The translations under genes and the position numbers were made by a program. Shown piece by piece: positions 35,842 to 44,465 of a stretch of 45,204 nucleotides of DNA. Source of the DNA: Xenococcus sp. MO_188.B8 (lineage in GTDB: Bacteria; Cyanobacteriota; Cyanobacteriia; Cyanobacteriales; Xenococcaceae). The stretch's first letter is position 1, and each line of letters starts with the position of its first letter. The stretch is taken from the NCBI GenBank assembly GCA_030065615.1, contig JASJDR010000024.1, positions 1-45,204 of the forward strand, in the 5' to 3' direction. The notes under the pieces are model-generated. The model did no database searches, was not told where the DNA came from, and saw only the letters and a program-made list of their open reading frames with translations.

Positions 35842-36261
35842 ATGTTAACTAATACCTATTTTCTAGCTAATGTTCACAATGAGACCTCTGTATTTGTTCT
35901 TGGGATAGAAGCGCTATTAGAACGAATAGTATTTTTTTTAGAAGTAACTCTGGAAATCATTGCGATTTTAATTGTTATTTCAGCTGTTTTGATTGCTCTA
36001 CAAAGATTACTTAAACGAATAGGCCGAGTAAGGTATTATGAAACATGGAAATTTATTCGGCTAGAACTTGGTCTTGCTCTAGCTCTATCTCTGGAGTTTT
36101 TGTTAGCTGCTGACATTATTGCAACAGCGGTTTCTCCTAGTTGGGATGCTATTGGGAAGCTAGGAGCAGTCACTGGAATTCGTACTTTTCTGAACTTTTT
36201 CCTCCACAAAGAGGTTCAAGAACTAGAATCTAATTCTCATCATTTGAATCTTGAGCTTTGA
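35842..36261 (+). CDS. DUF1622 membrane protein
   Basis: 139 residues with about three TM segments (roughly 29-52, 75-95, 105-125). FIRLELGLALALSLEFLLAADIIATAVSPSW and FLNFFLHKEVQELE are the DUF1622 signature; the family has no proven function. The last 32 bases overlap, tail to tail, the 3' end of the MscS gene on the other strand. Small DUF1622 proteins often lie near transporters or channels, so a functional link with MscS is possible but unproved. Confidence 0.85.
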   Translation: MLTNTYFLANVHNETSVFVLGIEALLERIVFFLEVTLEIIAILIVISAVLIALQRLLKRIGRVRYYETWKFIRLELGLALALSLEFLLAADIIATAVSPSWDAIGKLGAVTGIRTFLNFFLHKEVQELESNSHHLNLEL

Positions 36262-37777
36262 TTGATAGTTTAACAGGATGTTTTCCAGAATATAAATGTA
36301 AATCTTGTTGTGGATAGGGAATTTCAATTTGATAATGTTCAAAAAATACATTGATTGCAAAATAGAGTTCGCTTTTAATTATCGGTTGCTTCTGGGGATG
36401 TTCAATCCAGACTAATAAGTCAAAATTAATCGCACTATCCCCAAAACCTAAAAATAATACTTGAGGAGCAGGAAAAGTTAAGACATCCGAACATTTTTGA
36501 GCTGCTTCTAGAAGTGCTTTTTTGACCAATTCCACTTCAGAATTATAAGAAACTCCAACAGGTATATGTAGTCGAGAAATAGGATTTTGATGACTCCAAT
36601 TAATTACTTCACCTTCGAGAAAGCGAAAATTAGGCACGATAATAGAAACTTGATCGAGAGTTCTAATTACGGTACTACGAGGTCCAATATATTCTACTGT
36701 ACCCATATAGTCATTGACTTCGACAAAATCACCAACTTGAATAGGACGCTCAAATAATAGAACTAAACCACTACCAAAATTCTTGGCAATATCTTGAAAA
36801 CCAATACCAACTGCCACCCCAACAGCACTAGCTAAAATCGTTAATGAACTGAGATCAAATCCCCAAACTTGGAGTAAAACAATAGTACCAATAGAGATAA
36901 AAGTATATTTGATGAAAATTGCGATCGCATCTCGAATTCCCCGATTAAGTTGGGTAAAGATAAAAACTTGAGAAAGCAAAAAATTAGCTAGAGTACTCGC
37001 TACTATAATTAAAGCAATTTCTAACGCAGCTAAAATCAGAAAATCAGGGAGGGAATAAGAATTATCACCAATAGAGATCAAAGAAATAGTAAAACTTTCG
37101 ATCAACCGATCTCTAATTTTATAACTCCAAGATCTAGTCAGGGGGAAAAGATTAGTGATATAAATAGTAACAATTATCCACAAGCTAATTCTTATTAATA
37201 ATAAAGAAAAGTCTAGAGCTAATTGTAATATTTTATTTTCATTCGCTTCAGGATTATTAATATCTAAGCCAAAAATTGTTGACCAAAACAAATGCGATCG
37301 CTGCCAAATTTTCCCCAAAAACCAATGAGAAGTAACCAATAAAATTACCAGAATAGTAGATACAAAAAATCGACGCACTAAATAAGATTTAGTTCTCTCT
37401 CGTTGAGCTTTCTCTACAGTTTTAGTAACTATATCGGCCCAAATTTCAGCTTGTTCCTGACGAGAAATTTCTGAGGGGGTATCATTTTCTGTAACAGTTA
37501 ATAGATAGCGACCATTAATAAGAATAATGGGCAGTTTATTTCGAGTTTCAATTGTAATCTGAGGTTTTTCTTCCGATTCAACCACTGCTTTTAATTGAGA
37601 ATGAATCCAGTCAGCACGAATTTCTGCTGGAAATAAATCATAACCAACTACTTCAAAAAGTTCTCGTCCATCAATTTCTATTGCCTCTTTAGAGTTAGCT
37701 TGTGCCAAAACAGGTGTTAGAAATAAACTGATCCAAAGAATAATAACTAAGATTAATTTGGGCAATTTTTTCTTCAT
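36230..37777 (-). CDS. Small-conductance mechanosensitive channel (MscS family)
   Basis: 515 residues. A signal peptide (about 1-25, ending VLAQA) and a periplasmic N-terminal domain (~100 residues) precede about five TM segments. The pore-lining helix region includes SSLTILASAVGVAVGIGFQDIAKNF, a strong MscS TM3 signature with small residues in the gate. The beta domain follows at once (FERPIQVGDFVEVNDYMGTV, TVIRTLDQVSIIVPNF), then the alpha/beta vestibule. It opens on membrane tension and releases solutes during hypo-osmotic shock. Its 3' end overlaps the convergent DUF1622 gene by 32 bp. Confidence 0.92.
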   Translation of the reverse strand: MKKKLPKLILVIILWISLFLTPVLAQANSKEAIEIDGRELFEVVGYDLFPAEIRADWIHSQLKAVVESEEKPQITIETRNKLPIILINGRYLLTVTENDTPSEISRQEQAEIWADIVTKTVEKAQRERTKSYLVRRFFVSTILVILLVTSHWFLGKIWQRSHLFWSTIFGLDINNPEANENKILQLALDFSLLLIRISLWIIVTIYITNLFPLTRSWSYKIRDRLIESFTISLISIGDNSYSLPDFLILAALEIALIIVASTLANFLLSQVFIFTQLNRGIRDAIAIFIKYTFISIGTIVLLQVWGFDLSSLTILASAVGVAVGIGFQDIAKNFGSGLVLLFERPIQVGDFVEVNDYMGTVEYIGPRSTVIRTLDQVSIIVPNFRFLEGEVINWSHQNPISRLHIPVGVSYNSEVELVKKALLEAAQKCSDVLTFPAPQVLFLGFGDSAINFDLLVWIEHPQKQPIIKSELYFAINVFFEHYQIEIPYPQQDLHLYSGKHPVKLSIKAQDSNDEN

Positions 37778-37984
37778 TCAAAAACTAGATATTGGTCTCT
37801 ATTACTTATATATGAGTATCACCTAATGGTTGAATTCTTGATAATTTTCTATGGGAATGTAGGTCAGAAACAGATTGTTTTAGGTATTTACAACTAGATA
37901 AAAAGACTCTAGTTTTATGAGTACTCCTTGCCAAAACAATCACTGTTAATTACACTTCGCCTATAATTTTACCAGAGCAAGTGT

Positions 37985-38085
37985 CAGTAAAGGACTAGCT
38001 TCGCGTCGCCACGAGACGTACAAGACGCACGACGGAAAAGTCGGAGGCAACCTCCAGAGGTTCAATTGGATATGGCGAGGTTTCC
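37985..38085. repeat. Modular GC-rich repeat, copy 8
   Basis: The spacer 37778-38099 has no gene. It carries GCTTCGCGTCGCCACGAGAC, resembling the inverted GACGCGAAGC piece near 19240, and the hairpin GGAGG-caa-CCTCC near 38041-38053. It lies just after the stop of the pabB-pabC gene. Confidence 0.5.
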
Positions 38086-38099
38086 TCAAACTTCGTTAA

Positions 38100-39833
38100 T
38101 TACTTATCAAGAAAAGCATCACGCCATTTTCTTACAGAATTGATGAGGTAAATATTTTCACACTGTAGTAAATCTTTTTTGGTAATTAACGCTTCCTTAA
38201 TTTGATTTTTTGCTAATAAATGAGCACGAAAACTACCTGCCAACAAACCAGATTCTACTGGTGGAGTAAATAATTCATCATTAAGCTTAACTACGATGTT
38301 AGCGATACAAGTTTCTGTTATTTCTCGTCGTTCATTCCACAAAATCACATCATCGTAATCAGGATAAGATTGCAGAATGTTATTGTAAATTTTTCTATTA
38401 GTAGTTTTATGGTAAATAAAAGGATTATCAATATCTATAGGCAGATCAGACAGACATAATTTTACAGGTCGTGATAAGGATAAATTATTTAAACATAAAG
38501 GAATTGCTTCACAGTTAATTTGTCCTTCTTTGCTGACTAATAGTCTAATTTTATGAGGTTTATCTGCTAGAGAATTTGCCAGCAATTGTAATTGTTTATC
38601 TATCTCTTCTAAGTCAAGCACAAATTTAAAATAAAGAGCAGATTTCTCTAGTCTTTGCCAATGATAATTAAGTAAAAAATAACCTTCATGAGCTGTCCAG
38701 AGAATCGTTTCCAATAACGAGAAATCCGAATATTTTTGGGTCAACACTTGGGCTTTTACCTGACATTCTTGATATTCATGATTGCTTACAGAATCCCAGA
38801 CGATCCCCCCACCAACTCCATATTCTGCTTGGTTGGTTTGTTTATTAATAACTACTGTACGAATAGCGACATTAAATTGTGCTTGATTATTAGGATTAAT
38901 AAAACCAATTGTCCCAGTGTAAATATTACGAGGTTGAGTTTCTAATTTACGAATAATTTCCATGGTGCGAGATTTGGGTGCACCCGTGATCGAAGCACAG
39001 GGAAACATTGCTGACATGATATCTGTAGTAGAAACTTTAGTCTTAGCAGTGACAGTGGATGTCATTTGCCATAAAGTGGGATATTTTTCTACCTTGAATA
39101 AACTGGAAACATTAATACTATTAAGTTGGGCTATCTTAGCTAGATCGTTGCGAATCATATCGACAATCATTACATTTTCTGCCCGATTTTTCTCAGAATT
39201 ATGTAACCAGTTGGCTAAGATTATATCTTGATCGTAAGTGTAACCTCTAGCAGCTGTTCCTTTCATGGGACGAGTTATGATAAGATCGCGATCGCGACTA
39301 AAAAATAACTCGGGAGAAGCAGAACAAATTGTTAATTCTTCTAGATCTACATAAGCCGAATATTCTGCTTGTTGAGCTTTTACTAATTGCAGAAAATATT
39401 TCCAAGGAGATTCTGTAAACTCGGCAAGTAACTTCATAGTGTAATTAACTTGATAAGTCTCTCCCTGGGCAATATAGTCTTTGATTCTGGCAATAGAATG
39501 ATGATAAGATTCCTCAGAGATACTGGGCTGCCAATCGAGAGTAAAGTTGGCCGAATATTTTGGTAACTCAATAATTTCTGGTTGTTGGTATAGCCCAAAC
39601 CACAACAAGGGAAAGGAACTGCTTTTATGAGTTATTAATGAAGAATCAAAAGCAGAAGCGGCTTCGTAACTAATAAATCCTGCAGCGTAAAGTTGGTACT
39701 TTTGAACCAGTTCATTAACTAATTGCCATCGGGATGACACCTCTGCAAGACAATTGGCTTTGATTACCTGGGACGGTTGGGAAAATTTTAGCCATTGTTT
39801 GCGACTAGCATCGTGGATCACAATTTGATTCAT
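38100..39833 (-). CDS. pabB: Aminodeoxychorismate synthase component I fused to 4-amino-4-deoxychorismate lyase (PabB-PabC)
   Basis: 577 residues with two enzymes in one chain. Residues ~1-350 form the PabB/TrpE chorismate-binding domain: IAQGETYQVNYTMKL, SASPELFFSR, ITRPMKGTAARG, RAENVMIVDMIRNDL, ALFPCASITGAPK-like sequence (MFPCASITGAPKSRTMEII) and YGVGGGIVWDS. Residues ~370-577 form a class IV PLP aminotransferase fold (PabC): the PLP lysine lies in FIYHKTTNRKIY, followed by DDVILWNERREITETCIANI and PPVESGLLAGSFRAHLL. Together they turn chorismate plus ammonia into p-aminobenzoate for folate. The amidotransferase PabA is not in the window. The ATG at 39833 fits the domain start. Confidence 0.92.
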   Translation of the reverse strand: MNQIVIHDASRKQWLKFSQPSQVIKANCLAEVSSRWQLVNELVQKYQLYAAGFISYEAASAFDSSLITHKSSSFPLLWFGLYQQPEIIELPKYSANFTLDWQPSISEESYHHSIARIKDYIAQGETYQVNYTMKLLAEFTESPWKYFLQLVKAQQAEYSAYVDLEELTICSASPELFFSRDRDLIITRPMKGTAARGYTYDQDIILANWLHNSEKNRAENVMIVDMIRNDLAKIAQLNSINVSSLFKVEKYPTLWQMTSTVTAKTKVSTTDIMSAMFPCASITGAPKSRTMEIIRKLETQPRNIYTGTIGFINPNNQAQFNVAIRTVVINKQTNQAEYGVGGGIVWDSVSNHEYQECQVKAQVLTQKYSDFSLLETILWTAHEGYFLLNYHWQRLEKSALYFKFVLDLEEIDKQLQLLANSLADKPHKIRLLVSKEGQINCEAIPLCLNNLSLSRPVKLCLSDLPIDIDNPFIYHKTTNRKIYNNILQSYPDYDDVILWNERREITETCIANIVVKLNDELFTPPVESGLLAGSFRAHLLAKNQIKEALITKKDLLQCENIYLINSVRKWRDAFLDK

Positions 39834-39921
39834 AAGTTATACTTATTCTTGCCTTTTAATTAATTGTTACAAAAATCTTCTCGAAGAAACAATATAACAA
39901 TATCCTCTCGACATCTTATAA

Positions 39922-40590
39922 GTGACATCCTCCCACACTGAATCAAAAATTACAGTGCGGGCTTCTGGGCTTCCAACTCTCACAAGTTGGCATTTTTGGA
40001 TCGGCACTTATCTAGGCACAAGACTCCCGACAGTACGCCAACAAGTCGGTTCTACATGGTCAGGAAACCAGACCGTAGCCCGACTTCATTACCAGACAGT
40101 TTCCTTTCCCGATAGTCCATCGGTACTAGATTATTTAATTCTCAATCGAGAATTACTCTTAGAAGTCATCTTAAAATTTAGATCCTCAACGAAGATCATA
40201 TCGGCTTAGTCGCAGAGTTGATGGGCAAGCTGAAAGTGAAAATTCTTACGAGTATTAGATATTTGATGATGAAGTTGAGCAACCTTAAGTTGTGCTCTTT
40301 CCCAATTTTTCCCCCCTTCTTCTGCCAAGATGCTTTGCGTTGCAGCTCTTTAAGCCTACGTTGCAAGTCTCGCAAGAATCTAGCTGGTTCAACTCGGAAA
40401 TTATCACCAGTCACCAGAAAAGATTCCAATCCAATATCAATTCTCTTGGGCAGTACCGAGAAGGGGGTTCGAAGATTATCTTGGTTCAATGCCAGAATAC
40501 TGAATTGTTATTCCCCATTCTGGCAACTCTAGGTGAGGAAACCATAAAAGGTCTAAGACACAAGTCTTGGCTCTCTTAACTCCTTAATTA
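39922..40590 (-). mobile_element. Decayed IS200/IS605- or IS1341-type element
   Basis: The low-coordinate end (39922-39970) has the typical right end of tnpB elements: GTGACATCCTCCCACACTG, then a loop and CAGTGCGGGCTTCTGG. CCCACACTG (39932-39940) pairs with CAGTGCGGG (39953-39961) with one mismatch. Upstream on the minus strand lie fragments of TnpB. No TnpA (Y1 transposase) is present. The element is too broken to move and may persist only as a relic of an insertion between pabB-pabC and ftrC. Confidence 0.65.
40140..40489 (-). pseudogene. tnpB: tnpB fragment (RNA-guided nuclease/transposase accessory), frameshifted
   Basis: The minus-strand frame ending near 40310 reads PKRIDIGLESFLVTGDNF and EPARFLRDLQRRLKELQRK, the RuvC-I and following helix of TnpB (normally GIDxGxxxFxxTSDG ... 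FLRKxxxxLKxLQRxLSRKKKGS). The sequence then shifts frame to AQLKVAQLHHQISNTRKNF and HFQLAHQL, meets a stop (TAA at 40206-40208), and continues MIFVEDLNFKM, the RuvC-II glutamate region. The N-terminal third and the zinc-finger/RuvC-III part are not readable. It is therefore a pseudogene with at least one frameshift and one stop. Confidence 0.75.
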
Positions 40591-40953
40591 TTAGGACTTC
40601 ATGCTGTCACGAACTTCTTGGATCACTTCCATCTCAATTTCCTGTTGCTCTCCTGCAAACTCGTTATCGGGAGTAATAAATAGCATACAATGACAATCAT
40701 GGCGCTCACGCATCGGCACACAAGGACAGTTCCAAAAGGCATTTTTAACCTCTGCTTCTTTATCTTCATAATGACGACAGGGACATAAAGGCGCGCCTAA
40801 TTCATCTTTATGTCTCGCTAATCCTTCAATTACTACCGCTGTAACCGAGGGATCTACGCAAAAGTAAGTATCAGTCCTTTTGGCATATTGTTCAGCAAAG
40901 TTTTTCATCGCCTTTAATGTTTTATCTTGTTCTTGAGTATTGCTTGTCGTCAT
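40591..40953 (-). CDS. ftrC: Ferredoxin:thioredoxin reductase catalytic chain
   Basis: 120 residues, the normal length. The seven cysteines include the three diagnostic pairs C57-P-C59, C76-P-C78 and C87-H-C89 (in LCPCRHYED, WNCPCVPMRERHDCHCM). By family analogy C57, C76, C78 and C87 bind the [4Fe-4S] cluster and C59/C89 form the redox-active disulfide. The enzyme passes electrons from photosynthetic ferredoxin to thioredoxins; the FtrV subunit gene is not in the window. The thioredoxin at 29032 is a possible client. The tnpB relic abuts its 3' end. Confidence 0.95.
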   Translation of the reverse strand: MTTSNTQEQDKTLKAMKNFAEQYAKRTDTYFCVDPSVTAVVIEGLARHKDELGAPLCPCRHYEDKEAEVKNAFWNCPCVPMRERHDCHCMLFITPDNEFAGEQQEIEMEVIQEVRDSMKS

Positions 40954-41642
40954 AATGATTTAAATATTCACATAGAGAAAATTACATTAGTTCATTTTAT
41001 CGGAAAATGGGTTGTGGACTGAATTCTCAAGTCAGATCAATCTTAACGGCAAAAAGTATAAGTACTTTTTTTGTGCTACATTAGAATCACCAAATAAAAA
41101 AATTGCTAAATTAAGTAGCTTTAAAAAATAAATAACTTCATCAAACTTGTGAGTAAAGTCAATAGTTTTTTTATTAGAAATAAAGAACAGGAAATAGTTA
41201 TTATTTGTCGAGTTTTTGAATAAGGCTGAATAAGATAGCATTTTTCAGCAATAGTTCAACATTTTTGCCAAATTATTAAGTTATGAATTTCTGACATTGT
41301 AATTTTTCTTGTTTCTTTGAGCTGTTCACCGTTACCTCTTGTTTCTTTATTCTCTTTTTTGAGTTTAAGCATAGCAAACTAAGTGTAGTAAAATCAAATA
41401 AATTCTACAAGCTTTTGAAAATAATCTTTTAAATTTGAAGCTACAAGTATTGGTGAATAATGATACTTTTTTAGGGTATAATAGCGAAGATACTAGGATA
41501 CCCAAATAACTTTAAATTATTTTAATATTACATTAAGTTGTCATATAACAAGTGCAATAATTATATAATTTTGTCAGAAAAATACAGAATAAGTTCAAAC
41601 TTTTGATAAAATAATTGAACTGTAGTAATTTTTATCTTCATT
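40954..41642. other. AT-rich spacer without recognisable gene
   Basis: Nearly 700 bp, very AT-rich. A 69-codon minus-strand frame (41032-41241) is low-complexity (Asn/Phe/Leu/Lys) and matches nothing I know. The rest should hold the promoters of the divergent ftrC and orphan genes. I see no tRNA, riboswitch or strong hairpin. Confidence 0.4.
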
Positions 41643-43091
41643 ATGGCTCACAATACACTGACACCTGATGAATGGTATGACCAGTATGAAGAAGCGTCTG
41701 TTAAACAGCAATATCAAATGCTTCTCGATATCATGCAACAACCTCTATCCCAAGATTTTCTTGAAGCAACAGAGATGGGTGATTTATTAATTACCATGAG
41801 TGATGAACTAAACAGTAATAATTTAATTAATGAGTCTTTAAAACTAATTCAGTTGGTACAGCAGCAACAACCAAAATTTTATAAAAAAGAATTTCCTTAT
41901 TACGATAAATTTTTAATTGAATATTATCTCTACACAAAACAATATAATTTAGTTGAAGATACTCTCGTTAGATTTAAAAAGTATCCCATAAATAATGTTG
42001 ATGAACTATTTGTAATTTTAGACCTATTAAATTTTTATGAACAACCAGAAATTGCTGTTGATTTATGCAAAAATACTTACAATACAGTCAAAAAAAGTTC
42101 TAAGGTAATTAGTGGAACAGAAGATGAATTAGCCTGGATAATTATTACCAATTTAATGGAGCAACTGTATCAAAAACAGCAACAAGGCAAAGATATTGGT
42201 TGGAAAAAATTTGAGACTGAATTAAAAAAATATGACTATAATGAGAATCAAGAATGGTTAGAAGATACTAAGTCAATTATCGCTACAGAATTTAATCTGG
42301 AACAGTTTTTAAGTCAATTAAAACAAAAAAAATTATATCGTCGAGCCTTCTATGCCCTATCTACTGCTTTCTATATTTATATGAAAGAGGAAAAGCAGAT
42401 GAGTTTTGTTTGTTCCCAAGAAATTTGGGAAATTATTTTTGATTTTTTAGGAGATAGAGAATTAAGTTTCAAACAACAAAGCAATCCTAATACATTTTTT
42501 AGTTTTGATAAAAAAGATTTAGAACCATATATATCTCAAAAAATTTATAGCTTTCTTTCTCTGAAACAAGCCCAGGGATTCGCTACTTTATGGGGCATTC
42601 CCTATCTTTATGACTTCTTGCTCTCTAAAGAAATAATCAGAGAACAGGTTTATCGAAAGGTAATAAAAATTACTAATCAATTGAAAACAGAATTACTAAA
42701 ATCTTACCAAGATAATTGGGAATTATGGCGGTATGATTTTATCAATCGTTGGCAACCAGATTCCAATGTAGACTCATCAGAATTGAGCAAGCAAGCACAG
42801 TTATTTACTAACAGCTTTGAACATTCCGAACCTCTCAGTGATCAACCAGGAGAAGGTAAATTAGAATCTTTCATGAATACAGTCGCAGACAAGTTAGGCA
42901 TAGATTTGGATGCCATGAAACATGAATGGGAAAATGCTGCTGAAGAAATTGAAGATTCTGATGAATCTTTAGTTGGCGAACCAGAAGCAATAGAAATAAC
43001 TAAAGAATTATCTCCTAGTAAATCTAAATCCAAGAAGAAAAAGTCAAGTCTTGGGATAGCTGCACAACTATATAACAATAAGAAAAAATAG
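41643..43091 (+). CDS. Orphan helical protein with acidic linker and Lys-rich tail
   Basis: 482 residues, no signal peptide or TM segment. Residues ~1-370 are rich in Leu, Tyr, Gln, Glu and Lys and read as paired helices (for example FPYYDKFLIEYYLYTKQYNL, then DELFVILDLLNFYEQPEIAV), suggesting a TPR-like or other alpha-solenoid fold, but no clear TPR consensus repeats. Residues ~395-455 are acidic (ENAAEEIEDSDESLVGEPEA). The tail is very basic (SPSKSKSKKKKSSLG then YNNKKK), which could bind nucleic acid or acidic membranes. I do not recognise the family. It is monocistronic, flanked by long AT-rich spacers, and followed by a hairpin with a T-run at 43223-43261. Confidence 0.7.
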   Translation: MAHNTLTPDEWYDQYEEASVKQQYQMLLDIMQQPLSQDFLEATEMGDLLITMSDELNSNNLINESLKLIQLVQQQQPKFYKKEFPYYDKFLIEYYLYTKQYNLVEDTLVRFKKYPINNVDELFVILDLLNFYEQPEIAVDLCKNTYNTVKKSSKVISGTEDELAWIIITNLMEQLYQKQQQGKDIGWKKFETELKKYDYNENQEWLEDTKSIIATEFNLEQFLSQLKQKKLYRRAFYALSTAFYIYMKEEKQMSFVCSQEIWEIIFDFLGDRELSFKQQSNPNTFFSFDKKDLEPYISQKIYSFLSLKQAQGFATLWGIPYLYDFLLSKEIIREQVYRKVIKITNQLKTELLKSYQDNWELWRYDFINRWQPDSNVDSSELSKQAQLFTNSFEHSEPLSDQPGEGKLESFMNTVADKLGIDLDAMKHEWENAAEEIEDSDESLVGEPEAIEITKELSPSKSKSKKKKSSLGIAAQLYNNKKK

Positions 43092-43222
43092 CATTTGATC
43101 TCGATCTTGAAATAAATTGATTCCCAGCTTTTTAACGATTTCGGTTAGCTAAAACATATTTTATTAGTTCCTTAAGACGAATTTCTTTACAGTTTAGTTA
43201 TGTCTTTATTTTTTCTAAAAAT

Positions 43223-43261
43223 GCGATCGCGCAGCGCCAGCCTCCGGCTGATCGCTTTTTT
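43223..43261 (+). terminator. Probable rho-independent terminator
   Basis: GCGAT (43223) pairs with ATCGC (43251-43255), and inside it CAGCC-tcc-GGCTG forms a second stem (43238-43250) with a bulge on the 5' arm. TTTTTT follows at once. It lies ~130 bp after the orphan gene's stop. Confidence 0.5.
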
Positions 43262-43345
43262 AATTACTCATTCCTCTGCGGGAAGATTTTAAACTTGTTA
43301 CTCAATCTTTATTCGTTAACTTCACAGAAAATAGTAGTAGCGATA

Positions 43346-43444
43346 GGGCACCTCGGTTAATTGTCTTATTGCGAATTTTCAGAGCTTAAAACCAATGATA
43401 TCTAGTTTCTATCCTCAATAAGATTTGTATTTTTCGAGGTGCCC
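43346..43444. mobile_element. 99-bp MITE with 10-bp terminal inverted repeats
   Basis: GGGCACCTCG (43346-43355) and its exact complement CGAGGTGCCC (43435-43444) bound a 99-bp AT-rich unit. GATA flanks it on both sides (43342-43345 and 43445-43448), a likely 4-bp target duplication. TCTTATTG also recurs inverted inside both arms. There is no coding capacity, so it would need a transposase encoded elsewhere. Confidence 0.7.
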
Positions 43445-43568
43445 GATAGAGAATTAGCTAGACTTATAAATTTGATAGAGATTATATGATCTTTACCAAA
43501 ATTAACAAAATTCATCGTATTTATACGGTAATCAGTTATTTTTACTTCAATGATTTCTAGCAATTAAT

Positions 43569-44426
43569 TCAAGATGTTCCGCGAAATAATCCTTGAGGAC
43601 GAATTAACAGAATTACGACCATGATTAATAAAGCTACGCCCAATTTATATTGGGAACCGAGAAAGGGAACGCTTAATTCCTGAGCAATACCAATAGTTAA
43701 GGCTCCAGCGATCGCACCATAAGGATTGCCTATGCCACCCAAAATAACCGAGGCAAACATAGGTAAGATGAGAAACCAGCCCATATTAGGACGGACAGTG
43801 GTGATTAAACCGTACATCCCTCCTGCAACTGCCGTTAGTACCCCAGTAATAATCCAAGTCCAAAGCACTACCTGCTCCACATTAATGCCTGATACCCTAG
43901 CTAAATCAATGTTATCGGCAACTGCACGCATCGCTTTACCAACTTTGCTATTTTGCAGCAGAAAATGTAGCGCCAGAATAGCCGCGATCGCAAGTATAAT
44001 AACCACAACACGATAATAGGCAATTTTGAGATCCCCAAATTCTAAAGCTTTTACTACAGGTAAGTCATAGGACTGGTTGCTGCTACCCCAGATTAAGAGA
44101 ATGCCACTGCGGAGGAAAAGAGCCAAGCCAATAGAAATGATAATCAAGGTGGTATCGGAGGCTCGGCGATCGCGCATTGGTTTCCAAAGCAAGAATTCGG
44201 CAATCAGCATCATGACGATAGTCCCAATTGAACCAACTATCATAGATAACCAAATATTAATACCATTAATATTAGCAAGCCAAGTAAAATATGCTCCTAG
44301 AGTCATAAAATCCCCATGGGCAAAATTGGAGAGGCGTAAAATGCCATAGGTTAAAGTCAAACCGATCGCCGCTAGGGCAAGTATGCTACCAATAGCAATG
44401 CCATTAAAAAGTAATTGAACATCCAT
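43569..44426 (-). CDS. natD: LivH-type amino-acid ABC transporter permease, NatD-like
   Basis: About 285 residues from ATG 44426. The frame extends to 44456, but MDVQLLFNGIAIGSILALAA is the usual start and the extra residues are spacer. It has about eight TM helices and the LivH signature: GLTLTYGILRLSNFAHGDFMTLGAY near the N-terminus, KVGKAMRAVADNIDLARVSGI (the coupling loop to the ATPase), and PMFASVILGGIGNPYGAIAGAL. The sequence fits the cyanobacterial N-I neutral amino acid system (NatD) rather than the urea permease UrtB, which is normally longer and lies in an urt operon. Partner genes (natA, B, C, E) are not in the window. It starts ~40 bp after gmk, on the same strand. Confidence 0.85.
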   Translation of the reverse strand: MDVQLLFNGIAIGSILALAAIGLTLTYGILRLSNFAHGDFMTLGAYFTWLANINGINIWLSMIVGSIGTIVMMLIAEFLLWKPMRDRRASDTTLIIISIGLALFLRSGILLIWGSSNQSYDLPVVKALEFGDLKIAYYRVVVIILAIAAILALHFLLQNSKVGKAMRAVADNIDLARVSGINVEQVVLWTWIITGVLTAVAGGMYGLITTVRPNMGWFLILPMFASVILGGIGNPYGAIAGALTIGIAQELSVPFLGSQYKLGVALLIMVVILLIRPQGLFRGTS

Positions 44427-44465
44427 AGATTTTAAGGAACGAGGAACAAAGAACAAGGAAATTTC

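Noticed and set aside
40218-40579. Plus-strand frames over the tnpB relic
   Set aside because: They are antisense to legible TnpB sequence on the minus strand and so are shadows.
41032-41241. Minus-strand 69-codon frame
   Set aside because: Low-complexity AT-rich translation with no start signals or family similarity.
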